This document shows positions 23,548-32,882 of a DNA stretch of 64,000 nucleotides, in pieces. Origin of the DNA: an uncultured Myxococcales bacterium (lineage in GTDB: Bacteria; Myxococcota_A; UBA9042). The notes under the pieces are model-generated. The model had not been told where the DNA came from. It did not search any database and worked only from the letters and a program-made list of their open reading frames with translations. Every line of letters begins with the position of its first letter. Positions within the stretch are counted from its first letter, which is position 1. A program made the translations under genes and the position numbers. Location: NCBI GenBank assembly GCA_903840165.1, contig CAIMEY010000049.1, positions 1 to 64,000 of the forward strand, in the 5' to 3' direction.

Positions 23548-26500
23548 CTATTTGCACTGCCACTGAATCTGCTCCTGGCCCGCGACGATGGCACCCGCTG
23601 CGTCCAAGCGGCCACTGATCAGCAGGCGAGTACTGCCATTTTGCCAAATGCCATCGACCGGCCCGAGCCAAGGGACCGTGATTGGCAGGGGTAAAACTGT
23701 TAGCATAGCGCCTAGTTGCAGATCGAGAAAAGTGCTGGCGCCCATACCCGGCGATGGCGTAACAATGACTAGGCGCTGGTTGGCGGACCCCGAGTCGCCC
23801 ACCCAGACTCGGTTGGTGCCGGGCATGGGGACCTGCGAGAGAAGTTGCCACGCGCCGCCACCGGTTAGGGGCCAAGCCCAGATCTCAATTTGGCCATCGT
23901 CGACCGCTAGCAGCAGCCGGTTGTTCGGTGTGTCACGGAATAGCGCCGAACCAGGGCGAAAAGCGGGGCCGACCGATTGACTGGAGGTCCAGATTTCGCT
24001 GCTGCTCTTTTGCACGGTATCCAGGTGCCATAAGGTGGCCTGAGGCATCGTTGGCCCCGACGCAAAGGCGTACCATTGGCCGGCCGCAACGCCGGGGGCT
24101 GTGCTGGCATCGACCTTCAGCGTTGGTAGCCAACTACCTGGACTTCCAGCTAAATTGCTCCATTGCCAGGTAGTCAAATCCAGGCGAGCACCACCGCTGG
24201 TCGCCGACATCACTTCGCTGACCAGCAAGCTTTGCGCCGGTGCCCACTTGGTCGAGCCACCCCAGAAAAGAGCTGCTGTTTCGCCGCTATCCAGGATGAC
24301 TTGGCCAAAGGCCCTGCCGCTGATTCCGTCCGGCAGGGGGAGACGTTGCCACACGCCCGCGTGCAGGCGCCAAGCGGGGACGTCGCAGTCCACCAGGGTG
24401 CCGCGCAAAACTGCGCCGCCAAAACGAATTACGTCGTCGCCTACCCCAAGCCAGCGCGAACCGATCGTGGGTTCGGGGCTTGAGTCCGCCAACTTGAACT
24501 GGCCGATTGTGCCAGAATACCAATGAAGTTGTGGGTTTGAATCAGTGCCCATGCCTCCGGCGACGACCAATCCTTGGACGGTCTGCGCTACCCCCATCGT
24601 GCGCAGAGGAGGCCAAGTAGGATCGCTGGCGGCAATCCAACTATCTGATTTTGTAAGATATCGCAGGGGCGGTTGGAACTTGCCCATGTCATCACGCGCG
24701 CCGATCAGCCACACCTCTCCGGGAGCCGCGTCGCAGACCAGGCGAGTACCGACTGCGCTGCCGAGATTCTGCGGAGCAGTGCCATATTTCCATGTCATTG
24801 CCGGCGGTTTCCAGGCGATCGCCGCTGGCGTGCCGAGCACTGCATACACTGCGCCATCTGCCGCAGCGCAGGCCGCGCCACCACTGGTCGTAGGCGATGG
24901 CTGTGGTACGGCCGCAGACCAGGTTCCGTTTGTTATATCATATCGTTGTGCGGCTCCATCGCCAATGCTGCCGCCTAGGAGCCACAGTTCCTGCGTCAAC
25001 GGCTGCCACACCGCGCTCGGATCGCTGCGAGGCTGCGGTGACACCGGCAAATTGCTCACCTGGCCGGTGACAAAATCAAAGGATGCCGCGGGCATTTCCT
25101 GATTGTTGGCGTCCTGTCCCCCCAAGATCCACAGGCGAGCTCCCGCGGCGACGGCCCCTGCTGGCAGATAGACCAGGGCGGCGTGCTGGCGCTGCAGCAG
25201 CGGATGATTGACCATGTGTTTCCATGTGTTATTGCTCAAGTCCAGGCGCCAAAGGCCAGCGCTCAGGGTGCTATTGCCGGCGCCGAGGGTGGTCTGCCAG
25301 CCGCCAACTAGATAGAGCGCATCATTACCCTGGGCAAATGCAGGCCAATTCAAGGCGGGCGGTCTACCGTCGGCCAAGGGCAACGCGGTGCTGAAGGTGT
25401 GGGGCAGGCCTTCGTCGGTCACGCCGTCACAGTCATTGTCCAGGCTATCGCATGTCGTTTCAGTAGCTTGCCATGCGCTCGCCGCGGAGAAGTCGCAGGT
25501 CCACTGTCCAGCCGTGCAAAGGATGGCTGCCGCTTGGGTCAAGCAGACGCCCGTTGTTGGACATGCCATTTGAACTGGCGGGGTTGCGCCCTGATCGGTG
25601 ACGCCGTCGCAGTCGTCGTCCAGGCCGTTGCAGATTTCGGCTTTGCCCTGACCCTGGCCTCCGTCGGGATTGCTGGAACATGCGGCTTTGCCAGCAGAAT
25701 TGCACGTGACGGTGCCGACACCGCATTCGCCAGTGCCCTTGCACGCGCCCCCAACGGCAACGCCTTGAAACAATTGTCCATTATCGGTTGCACCGTCGCA
25801 GTCGTCGTCGACGCCGTTGCAGACTTCGGGCTTGGCTTGGCTCGCTGGGCCATCGGCGTAGGTGGAACACGTGGTGGCGCCTAGACTATTGCAGGAGACG
25901 ACCCCGGGGCCGCATTGGCCGCGCGCAGGGCAGGGTAGACCAAGGGTAATGCCTTGAAATTGAAAGCCTTCATCGGTCTTGCCGTCGCAGTTGTCGTCGA
26001 TGCCATTGCAGAGTTCCGCCGAGGCGGCCGAGCCAGGGTTGCCCGGCGCTGAGGAACAGACGGCCTGATCTTCCGCGCCACAAACGACTTTGCCAGCGCC
26101 GCAAATGCCTGCACTGACACAGGAAGCGCCAAGGGGTAGGCCGCCCAGGGCAATGCCGTCATCGGTAATGCCGTCGCAGTCGTCGTCTTTGCCGTTGCAG
26201 ACTTCAGGTGTAGCCGTGGACGCGGGACCCCCTGGATTGCTTGAACAAAGAGCCTGTCCCTTGACGCAAACCACGGTGCCCAGTCCGCACTGGCCATTGC
26301 CCTGGCAGGGCGCGCCGATCGGTAAGCCGCTTAGGGAAAAGCCTTCGTCGGTTTGGCCATTGCAGTCGTCGTCTAGGCCGTTGCAGACCTCTGGCTTGGC
26401 CGCAGTCGCGCTGCCGTCTGGGTTGCTGCTGCATACGGCCGCACCGTTGCGGCACTCGACGATGCCACTGCCGCAAGCGCCTGTTCCAATACAGGTTTTT

Positions 26501-27168
26501 CCGACCGCAAAGCCGCCGTAGCCAAAGCCCTCGTCGGTATCGCCGTCGCAGTTGTTGTCGAGCCCGTCGCAGAATTCCTGTTGGCTGAAATGCGTGACAG
26601 CGCTGTAATCACAATGTAAGGCCGCGCTCGTGCACGTGGCGACAATGGCTGCTGCGCCGGCACATACGCCCGCCTTGGCACAGGCCGCTTTGGCGAGTTC
26701 CGCCGGTGTTGCATCTGGCACGGTGTTGCGCGGATCGAGTTCATCGACCAAGCAGTCGCCGTCACTATCGATCAGGGCAGACTCCAGCACATCGGCAAGG
26801 CCATCGCCGTCACTGTCCAGGGGATGTTGAGGATCGGCACCTACTTCCAGGCCATCCGGCTTGCTGTCCCCATCCGTGTCGGCACGCAGCGGATGGCTGT
26901 GCAGTACGTGCTCTTGGGCATTGGTCAAGCCGTCGTGGTCGGAATCGGCTGCAGGATCAAGGCATTGATTGACCATACACAGGCCGTGCTGGCACTCCGC
27001 GGAGGCTAGGCAGAGATGGCCGTCTGCGGACTTGGCGCCGCAAGCTGAGGTCAGGCCGAGAAGAATGGCAATAACCAATACTTTCAAAACACTAGACTCG
27101 CAACGCGGCTGCCAAGAGACTCGCTGGCCCCAGCGATACGACCTCGGACTCGGAAGGGCGTCGACCAT
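23548..27168 (-). CDS. Very large lipoprotein: calcium-binding-type repeats, MopE motifs, kelch-like propeller
   Basis: About 1206 residues from the ATG at 27168. A TTG at 27087 would give an even cleaner signal (KVLVIAILLGLTSAC, Cys16). Either way the lipobox is LTSAC. A short Cys segment follows, then thrombospondin-type-3-like Asp motifs (DSDHDGLTNAQE, DTDGDSKPDG, DSDGDGLADV). Next come seven MopE-type units of ~65 residues (EVCNGLDDDCDGxTDEG ... CGxGxVxCNxxGxAxCSSNPDG). The C-terminal ~600 residues have recurring kelch-like strands (ALVYLPAGAVAAGARLWILGG, VWQPLTQELWLLGG). A surface-anchored adhesion or binding role is likely; function unknown. Confidence 0.72.
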   Translation of the reverse strand: MVDALPSPRSYRWGQRVSWQPRCESSVLKVLVIAILLGLTSACGAKSADGHLCLASAECQHGLCMVNQCLDPAADSDHDGLTNAQEHVLHSHPLRADTDGDSKPDGLEVGADPQHPLDSDGDGLADVLESALIDSDGDCLVDELDPRNTVPDATPAELAKAACAKAGVCAGAAAIVATCTSAALHCDYSAVTHFSQQEFCDGLDNNCDGDTDEGFGYGGFAVGKTCIGTGACGSGIVECRNGAAVCSSNPDGSATAAKPEVCNGLDDDCNGQTDEGFSLSGLPIGAPCQGNGQCGLGTVVCVKGQALCSSNPGGPASTATPEVCNGKDDDCDGITDDGIALGGLPLGASCVSAGICGAGKVVCGAEDQAVCSSAPGNPGSAASAELCNGIDDNCDGKTDEGFQFQGITLGLPCPARGQCGPGVVSCNSLGATTCSTYADGPASQAKPEVCNGVDDDCDGATDNGQLFQGVAVGGACKGTGECGVGTVTCNSAGKAACSSNPDGGQGQGKAEICNGLDDDCDGVTDQGATPPVQMACPTTGVCLTQAAAILCTAGQWTCDFSAASAWQATETTCDSLDNDCDGVTDEGLPHTFSTALPLADGRPPALNWPAFAQGNDALYLVGGWQTTLGAGNSTLSAGLWRLDLSNNTWKHMVNHPLLQRQHAALVYLPAGAVAAGARLWILGGQDANNQEMPAASFDFVTGQVSNLPVSPQPRSDPSAVWQPLTQELWLLGGSIGDGAAQRYDITNGTWSAAVPQPSPTTSGGAACAAADGAVYAVLGTPAAIAWKPPAMTWKYGTAPQNLGSAVGTRLVCDAAPGEVWLIGARDDMGKFQPPLRYLTKSDSWIAASDPTWPPLRTMGVAQTVQGLVVAGGMGTDSNPQLHWYSGTIGQFKLADSSPEPTIGSRWLGVGDDVIRFGGAVLRGTLVDCDVPAWRLHAGVWQRLPLPDGISGRAFGQVILDSGETAALFWGGSTKWAPAQSLLVSEVMSATSGGARLDLTTWQWSNLAGSPGSWLPTLKVDASTAPGVAAGQWYAFASGPTMPQATLWHLDTVQKSSSEIWTSSQSVGPAFRPGSALFRDTPNNRLLLAVDDGQIEIWAWPLTGGGAWQLLSQVPMPGTNRVWVGDSGSANQRLVIVTPSPGMGASTFLDLQLGAMLTVLPLPITVPWLGPVDGIWQNGSTRLLISGRLDAAGAIVAGQEQIQWQCK

Positions 27169-27312
27169 GTCCTGCAGGCTACTGACTGCCAGCTTCGCCG
27201 GCAAGTTTGGCGCGCTTAGCCTCGGTCGGTGTTGCTGCTGGGCTCTGTTGTCGTTCATTGTTGAGGCCTTGGCTGGGCGGTGCCCCAAGAGCCATCGTAC
27301 GCGGCCCGACCG

Positions 27313-28869
27313 TTAGGCCGATGGCTGTCCCTGCAGGTCGCCCAGGCCTTGGGCAAGAAAGGTCAGCAAATCTGAGGCAGTACCGCAGCGATCGCCCCAG
27401 GCTTGCCGCATGTGCCCGCCGGCCGCGGCGTGCCAGGTGACGCCAACGCACGCGGCTTCAAAGGGAGACAGGCCTTGGGCCAGGAGGCCGCCGATCATGC
27501 CACAGAGGACATCGCCAGAACCAGCTTTGGACAAAGCGGAATTTGCCGTTGGACACAGCCCCCAGCGGCCGTCCGGCGCGGCCACCAGCGTGCGACTGCC
27601 CTTGAGGACCACAACTGCGCCAAAGCGCTGAGCCGCCGACATCGCTGCGGCAAAGCGATCAGCTTCAATCGTTGCAATGGGTTGCTGTAGTAAGGTCGCC
27701 ATTTCGCCCGGATGCGGCGTCAGCACCAGACGTCCAGCCGCGGGCACTGCAACCTCGGGCTTGCTCGCCAGCAGGGTCAAGCCGTCGGCGTCGACCACGC
27801 CGGGCACGGTCGACAGCGACAAAAGCTGTGTCAGAAGGTCTAGTTCGGCTGCACCCGTACCCATGCCGGGGCCTATCGCCAAAGCCGACTTGCCTTGTAA
27901 GAGCTTTTCGATTCTCTTGATTTCGCTGGCACCACCGCCAATGGCTTCGACCATGAGGTCCGCGATGCGCCCCTCCAGACTCCCGCGCAATTGGCCGGCG
28001 GTGCCCAGGGTGACGAGGCCCGCGCCAGCACGCAAGCCAGCATGGGCACTGAGCAATGCCGCTCCAGATCTGCCAGGACTGCCGGCGACGACCAACAAGT
28101 GGCCAAAGCGACCCTTGTAGCTGTGCGCTGGGCGATCGGGCAGCCAGCTGCGCATGGATTCCGGCGTAAGGACCGTGCCTTGGCGAGCTTGCGCGCTGAG
28201 CCAAATGGCGGGAATGCCAATGTCGGCCACGACCATTTCTTGCCAATGTTCAGGACCTTGGCCGAGGTACAATCCCGCCTTGGCCGCGCCCATGGTCACG
28301 CAGACGTGGCATTTGACTGCGGCACCCAGGACCCGGCCCGTTTGGGCGCAGAGACCGGAGGGCACATCGGCCGCGACTGTCAACGCGCGATAACGGCCGT
28401 CCAACTGCGCAGCAAAGGTCAGCAAAGGCTCGCGCAGGGGCTCGGTTGGGCCGATGCCGACCAGGGCGTCGATGATCGCCGCACTGCGCCCCAATGAACG
28501 GCGGATGCCTTGTAATTCTTGGTCTTTAGGTGGATCTTTGCTCCAGCGCGTCTCAATGCCGGAGCGTTTCATCGCCAAGTAGTGCAACTGCGTTTCGGCG
28601 GTCATCCGCTGGGCATCGCCGGCGCCAAACACCTCGACACGAAAGCCGTAATTGTGCAGAACCCGCGCGGCGACAAAGCCATCACCGCCGTTATTGCCCG
28701 AGCCGGCCAGCACTGTCACCCAGCGCCCTTGGGCCGGTCCAAGCCGCGTTTGCACCAACTGCGCGATGGCGCGGCCAGCCGTCTCCATCAAAATCGCTGC
28801 TGGCAGGCCTAGTTCGTTGATCGTGCGTTGGTCCAGGGCCCTCAGCTGATCCGCTGTCAGGATGGTCAT
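27313..28869 (-). CDS. nnr: Bifunctional NAD(P)HX epimerase / ADP- or ATP-dependent NAD(P)HX dehydratase
   Basis: A 518-residue fusion that repairs hydrated NAD(P)H. The N-terminal YjeF_N epimerase has ILMETAGRAIAQLV and the phosphate loop LAGSGNNGGDGFVAARVL. The C-terminal ribokinase-like dehydratase has VVAGSPGRSGAALLSAHAGLRAGAG, VLTPHPGEMATLL, VVLKGSRTLV and SKAGSGDVLCGMIGGLLAQG (catalytic Asp). The ATG at 28869 is fixed by AAGGAGG just upstream. It follows pdxJ by 44 bp in the glmM-pdxJ-nnr run, a grouping also seen in other deltaproteobacteria (often with acpS, absent here). Confidence 0.94.
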   Translation of the reverse strand: MTILTADQLRALDQRTINELGLPAAILMETAGRAIAQLVQTRLGPAQGRWVTVLAGSGNNGGDGFVAARVLHNYGFRVEVFGAGDAQRMTAETQLHYLAMKRSGIETRWSKDPPKDQELQGIRRSLGRSAAIIDALVGIGPTEPLREPLLTFAAQLDGRYRALTVAADVPSGLCAQTGRVLGAAVKCHVCVTMGAAKAGLYLGQGPEHWQEMVVADIGIPAIWLSAQARQGTVLTPESMRSWLPDRPAHSYKGRFGHLLVVAGSPGRSGAALLSAHAGLRAGAGLVTLGTAGQLRGSLEGRIADLMVEAIGGGASEIKRIEKLLQGKSALAIGPGMGTGAAELDLLTQLLSLSTVPGVVDADGLTLLASKPEVAVPAAGRLVLTPHPGEMATLLQQPIATIEADRFAAAMSAAQRFGAVVVLKGSRTLVAAPDGRWGLCPTANSALSKAGSGDVLCGMIGGLLAQGLSPFEAACVGVTWHAAAGGHMRQAWGDRCGTASDLLTFLAQGLGDLQGQPSA

Positions 28870-28913
28870 CGCTGCCTCCTTGCCCAGTCCGCCCCGAGGC
28901 CCAAGGGTCTCAA

Positions 28914-29645
28914 TCATTGTGAGGATTGCTCAATAATGTCGCGCATTTCGCGTACGGCGCGCTCCAGCCCTACCAAGACCGCCCGGGCCATGATCGCGTG
29001 GCCGATGTTGAGCTCAGCCATGTGCGGCAAGGCACAGACCGCCCGCACGTTGTGGTAGTCCAAGCCGTGCCCCGCGGCCACCCGGAGGCCAAGCCCGTGG
29101 GCCTGTTCACAGCCGGCGCGCAGGCGTTCGAGTTCGCGTTCCTGATGCAAGGCGCCCTGGGCTTGGCAGTACTCGCCTGTGTGCAATTCGACTGTCTGAG
29201 CGCCTAGTTGCGCAGCCATGGCGATTTGATCGGGCTCGGCCCCGATGAACAGCGACACGACGATGCCGGCCTGCTTGAGGGCGCCAATCGTGCTCGCCAG
29301 CAAAGCCTGCTGTCCGACGCAATCCAAGCCGCCTTCGGTGGTCCTTTCCTGACGCTTTTCGGGCACTAGGGTCACGGTGTCGGGTGTCTGCTCGCAAGCA
29401 ATCGCCGTCATTTCTGCGGTGGCAGCCATCTCCAGATTCAGCGGGACTTGCACGGTCTTGCGCATCACCAGCAAGTCGCGGTCCTGAATGTGCCGACGGT
29501 CCTCGCGCAGATGAATGGTGATCTGATCGGCACCGGCCAGTTCCGCTAGTGACGCAGCTAGGACCGGGTCTGGATAGCGAGTTCCTCTTGCCTGACGCAG
29601 GGTTGCCACATGATCGACATTGACGCCCAGGTGAATGCGGCCCAT
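28914..29645 (-). CDS. pdxJ: Pyridoxine 5'-phosphate synthase
   Basis: A 243-residue TIM-barrel enzyme joining 1-deoxyxylulose 5-phosphate and aminoacetone 3-phosphate in vitamin B6 synthesis. Family markers are [42 protein letters not shown], the catalytic-Glu region [25 protein letters not shown] and [10 protein letters not shown]. Length is normal. It lies 57 bp after glmM's stop and 44 bp before nnr. Confidence 0.96.
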   Translation of the reverse strand: MGRIHLGVNVDHVATLRQARGTRYPDPVLAASLAELAGADQITIHLREDRRHIQDRDLLVMRKTVQVPLNLEMAATAEMTAIACEQTPDTVTLVPEKRQERTTEGGLDCVGQQALLASTIGALKQAGIVVSLFIGAEPDQIAMAAQLGAQTVELHTGEYCQAQGALHQERELERLRAGCEQAHGLGLRVAAGHGLDYHNVRAVCALPHMAELNIGHAIMARAVLVGLERAVREMRDIIEQSSQ

Positions 29646-29702
29646 GTTCGGGCTCCCTTGGCAGCCAGGCTGATCACCCGGCCTGCACGGCGGTTGAAGG
29701 GT

Positions 29703-31064
29703 CTAGATGCCAATGGCCATACGCACGGAATCAGCAATACGTTCAGCGTGTTTGCGCACTTGGTGCTCGTCCTGCCCTTCGACCATCACGCGGCACTTGC
29801 GTTCGGTGCCACTGTAGCGCACCAGGACGCGACCCAGGCCCGCAAGTTCGCCTTCTGCTTGCGAAATAACCTTCGATACCGCCGGCAGGGTGTCAATGGG
29901 CGGCTTGTCGCGCACCGGCAAGTTGATGAGCACCTGCGGCAGCGGGTGCATGACCTCGGCCAGTTCCGAGACGCGTTTGCCCTCGCGCACTGCAATTGCA
30001 CAGAGTTGCAGCGCAGCCAGGGTACCGTCGCCGGTCGTCGCGTGATCCAAGAATACCAAGTGGCCGGACTGTTCGCCGCCGAGGTTGTAGCCGTGCTTGC
30101 GCATCGCTTCGACCACGTGCCGATCGCCAACATCGGTGCGGATGAGCTGTAAACCTGCGTGGCGTAAAGCGATTTCAAGGCCGAAATTGCTCATCACCGT
30201 GGCAACCACGGCGCCACCGCGCAGGGTTCCCTGCTTGGCCATGCGCAAGGCACAAATGGCCATGACTCGGTCGCCATCGACGATTTCGCCGTGTTCATCG
30301 CAGAGTATCAAGCGATCGGCATCGCCATCGAGGGCAATGCCCAGATCACAGCCGTGTTCCACCACCGCGCGTCCGAGTTGCTCTGGATGCAGGGCGCCAC
30401 AGCCGTCATTGATATTGGTTCCATTGGGTTGTACGGCCAAACGCACCACGGTGGCGCCTAGTTCTTCAAACACCGCCGGGGCTATGCGAAAGGCGGCGCC
30501 ATTGCCGCAATCGATGGCGATCTTGACGCCGTCAAGAGTCAAGTCAGCGGGAAAAGTATGTTTCAATTGAACGACATAGCGTCCCCAGGCATCCTCGATT
30601 CGGTAGGCTCGGCCGATGTCCTCGCCGTGGGCCAGTCCGTCCTGCAGGGGCTGAGGCTCGGCCACGAGGTGTTCAATGCGGCGTTCCATCTCGTCGGCGA
30701 TCTTGAAACCGTCGCGACCAAAGAGCTTGATGCCATTGTCTTGAAAGGGGTTATGCGACGCCGAAATCACCACGCCCGCGTCGGCGCGCATGCTCGAGGT
30801 CATGTAGGCGATCCCCGGGGTTGGCAGCACGCCGACCAAGTACGGTTCGGCGCCTACCGAGCAGAGTCCAGCCAACAGTGCGTGTTCAAACAGGTAACCG
30901 CTGCGCCGCGTGTCCTTGCCAATGATGACCCTCGGTCTGGCGTGCCGGCTGTCGATCAGGATGCCGACCGCTCGGCCGATCTGCAGGGCATTTTCCACCG
31001 TCATTACGCCGGCGTTGGCTTGGCCACGCACACCGTCAGTGCCAAAAAGTTTTGCAATCGCCAT
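29703..31064 (-). CDS. glmM: Phosphoglucosamine mutase
   Basis: A 453-residue enzyme converting glucosamine-6-phosphate to glucosamine-1-phosphate for peptidoglycan and LPS precursors. It starts AIAKLFGTDGVRGQAN, has the phosphoserine loop VVISASHNPFQDNGIKLFG (active Ser103), the metal loop ALDGDADRLILCDE, the sugar-binding GGEQSGHLVFLDH and the phosphate site RYSGTERKCRVMVEG. The ATG at 31064 is chosen (AGGAAAGG upstream) over a frame extension that lacks homology. First of the run glmM-pdxJ-nnr. Confidence 0.96.
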   Translation of the reverse strand: MAIAKLFGTDGVRGQANAGVMTVENALQIGRAVGILIDSRHARPRVIIGKDTRRSGYLFEHALLAGLCSVGAEPYLVGVLPTPGIAYMTSSMRADAGVVISASHNPFQDNGIKLFGRDGFKIADEMERRIEHLVAEPQPLQDGLAHGEDIGRAYRIEDAWGRYVVQLKHTFPADLTLDGVKIAIDCGNGAAFRIAPAVFEELGATVVRLAVQPNGTNINDGCGALHPEQLGRAVVEHGCDLGIALDGDADRLILCDEHGEIVDGDRVMAICALRMAKQGTLRGGAVVATVMSNFGLEIALRHAGLQLIRTDVGDRHVVEAMRKHGYNLGGEQSGHLVFLDHATTGDGTLAALQLCAIAVREGKRVSELAEVMHPLPQVLINLPVRDKPPIDTLPAVSKVISQAEGELAGLGRVLVRYSGTERKCRVMVEGQDEHQVRKHAERIADSVRMAIGI

Positions 31065-31284
31065 GGGTTGCCTTTCCTGTTGTGCAGCTTGCGGGCGGCC
31101 CCTGCCGTCGGCGTCGCCGAGCATACCCGACCGAGGCAGACTCCGGCTACCCGGTCCCTTGCTGGGGAAACGCGACGAAGACGGCAGGCAAAAACGCCAA
31201 CGCCGAACCGACCTTTGCCAATAGTCTGGCGCGGGTCCGGTCCGGCGTTGGTGCAATCACGAAGATCCGAACACGGTCAACTCC

Positions 31285-31315
31285 GCTGCTTCGGGCGCGC
31301 GAAACGCCCCGCAGC
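31285..31315 (-). terminator. Hairpin after the tail-tube gene
   Basis: GCTGC ... GGGCG loop CGCCC ... GCAGC forms two 5-bp stem segments separated by a small asymmetric bulge with a 7-nt loop, starting about 8 bp after the tail-tube stop. It lacks a clear T run, so it may be a weak terminator or a 3'-end protecting structure. Confidence 0.4.
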
Positions 31316-31323
31316 GATGAGGA

Positions 31324-31755
31324 TTAACCGCGCTCGAGCTTCTCACAGATCAGTTCGAGCTCTTCGACGTTGACGTCGGTGCCCTTACCGTCCAAGGTGA
31401 AGCCCTTCCACTTGCTCGGCCAACCTTCAAAGAAGTTGTAACGCATGATTTCCGTGCCGTCATCCGCGCACAGAATCACCGAGCCGGACTTGCGCTGCAC
31501 TTTGCCCTCGATGACGGCCTTGCGCCACTCCCAGAGCTCGGTGTTGTTGATGTAGCCGCGCTTCAAGGTGACATTGCTGTACTTGGTGCGGCCCGGACGC
31601 TTGCGCAGGATCAGGTCGTCGCCGTCCTGGTATTCGATGACTTCCGTCTCCGAATCCAGACCTTCGACGTTACGGAATGCGCCAGTGGTGACGCCTTCGA
31701 TTTCGATTTTGAAGTTAAAGTTACCGATGTGGTCAAATGCACGACGATTCGGCAT
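31324..31755 (-). CDS. Contractile tail-tube protein (T4 gp19-like), orphan
   Basis: 143 residues matching the conserved tail-tube family of phage tails and extracellular contractile injection systems (T4 gp19, Afp1/Pvc1 type). Markers are HIGNFNFKIEIEGVTTGAFRNVEGLDSETEVIEYQDGDD, LRKRPGRTKYSNVTLKRGYINNTELWEWRKAVIEGKV and a final ELELICEKLERG strand. Length is typical. In known systems many rings of this protein stack into the inner tube. No sheath, baseplate, spike or ATPase gene is nearby; the neighbours are glmM and uridine kinase, with ~260-280 bp of non-coding DNA on each side. It may serve a system encoded elsewhere or be a domesticated remnant. The intact frame argues for use. Confidence 0.85.
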   Translation of the reverse strand: MPNRRAFDHIGNFNFKIEIEGVTTGAFRNVEGLDSETEVIEYQDGDDLILRKRPGRTKYSNVTLKRGYINNTELWEWRKAVIEGKVQRKSGSVILCADDGTEIMRYNFFEGWPSKWKGFTLDGKGTDVNVEELELICEKLERG

Positions 31756-32034
31756 GGTTCACCTCACCCCCGTCAGGGGTACGGTTGGCGCGCTTGGCCG
31801 ACTTCACTGCGAAGAAGGGCAAGCGCGTTGAATGCAAGACGCCCGATCGCCGATCCGGTCCCGCAAGCGGAGTGCCGAAATCCATCGGGTTCGTCTGGGA
31901 CTTTACCCATGCCGATGGAAGTTGCAAGGGCCCGTTCGCTGAGTCGTACTTTTCCTGGGGACTGCGCGCCCCAGATCGGTGGGTTGAGTCCCAGTCCAGG
32001 ATTGCGGGAGAAATACTGTGGCAATAACAGGGAA

Positions 32035-32679
32035 TTATGCGGGGCTCTGCTGGCCCGTGAGCGCTTTGCGAATTCGCTCCACCACCAGTTCGATGGCGAC
32101 GCGCTGATTGCCGCCCTCGGGGATGATCACATCAGCAAACCTGCGTGATGGTTCAACAAAAGCTTCATGCATCGGTCGCACGGTCTTGTGATACTGGCGG
32201 CGAATGTCGTCAAAAGTGCGACCGCGGCGCTCCATGTCGCGGCGAATTCGCCTCAGGACGCGAATGTCGGCCGGCGTATCGACGAAAATCTTGACATCCA
32301 TGCGGGCTCGCAGCGCTGGTTCCGCAAAGATCAAGATGCCTTCCACGACGATGACCCGCGTCGGTTCGAGCCGAGTGGTGTCCGGCCGCCGCCGATGTTG
32401 AACAAAGTCGTAGTTCGGCCGATCGACGCCGCGGCCGGCGCAAAGATCGTCCAAGTGACCGATAAGAAGGGTATTTTCAAGGCTGTCTGGGTGGTCGTAG
32501 TTGAGCTGGCAGCGTTCGTCAAAGCTCAGATCGCCGCGATCGACATAGTAGGCGTCGTGCTCTAGCAGGCTGACTGCATCGGCAGGCAACTCTCCGACAA
32601 CTGCGCGTGCCATCGTCGTTTTCCCGGCTCCCGTGCCGCCGGCGATGCCGATGACCAGGGGTTTTTGCGCGTTGCCCAT
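32035..32679 (-). CDS. udk: Uridine kinase
   Basis: A 214-residue P-loop kinase phosphorylating uridine/cytidine in pyrimidine salvage. Walker A GGTGAGKT is at 14-21. Further markers are LEHDAYYVDRGDLSFDERCQLNYDHPDS, PNYDFVQHRRRPDT, VIVVEGILIF (Walker B-like), KIFVDTPADIRVLRRIRRDMERRGR and the lid region. The start at 32679 drops an Arg/Ser-rich frame extension. Divergent from the helical-repeat gene at 32883. Phosphoribulokinase-like proteins share the fold, but the length and DAYYVD...NYDHP motifs favour Udk. Confidence 0.92.
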   Translation of the reverse strand: MGNAQKPLVIGIAGGTGAGKTTMARAVVGELPADAVSLLEHDAYYVDRGDLSFDERCQLNYDHPDSLENTLLIGHLDDLCAGRGVDRPNYDFVQHRRRPDTTRLEPTRVIVVEGILIFAEPALRARMDVKIFVDTPADIRVLRRIRRDMERRGRTFDDIRRQYHKTVRPMHEAFVEPSRRFADVIIPEGGNQRVAIELVVERIRKALTGQQSPA

Positions 32680-32882
32680 GGTTGCCCTTGCCGATCGCCC
32701 CGATCGGGGCCCAAAGCGGCCAAGACTGTAGCCAATGCTGCGCTGCATCACAACGGCCCGCGCCCCGTGGCGTGTTCCCCGGCAAAAGCTGTGCGCGGCC
32801 CTTCGCCATCCGCTTCAGGCTGTGCCATGATCAGCACAGTAGTCAGTGCACTTGCGGCCCTGCGCCGCGGCGGCGATCGACC

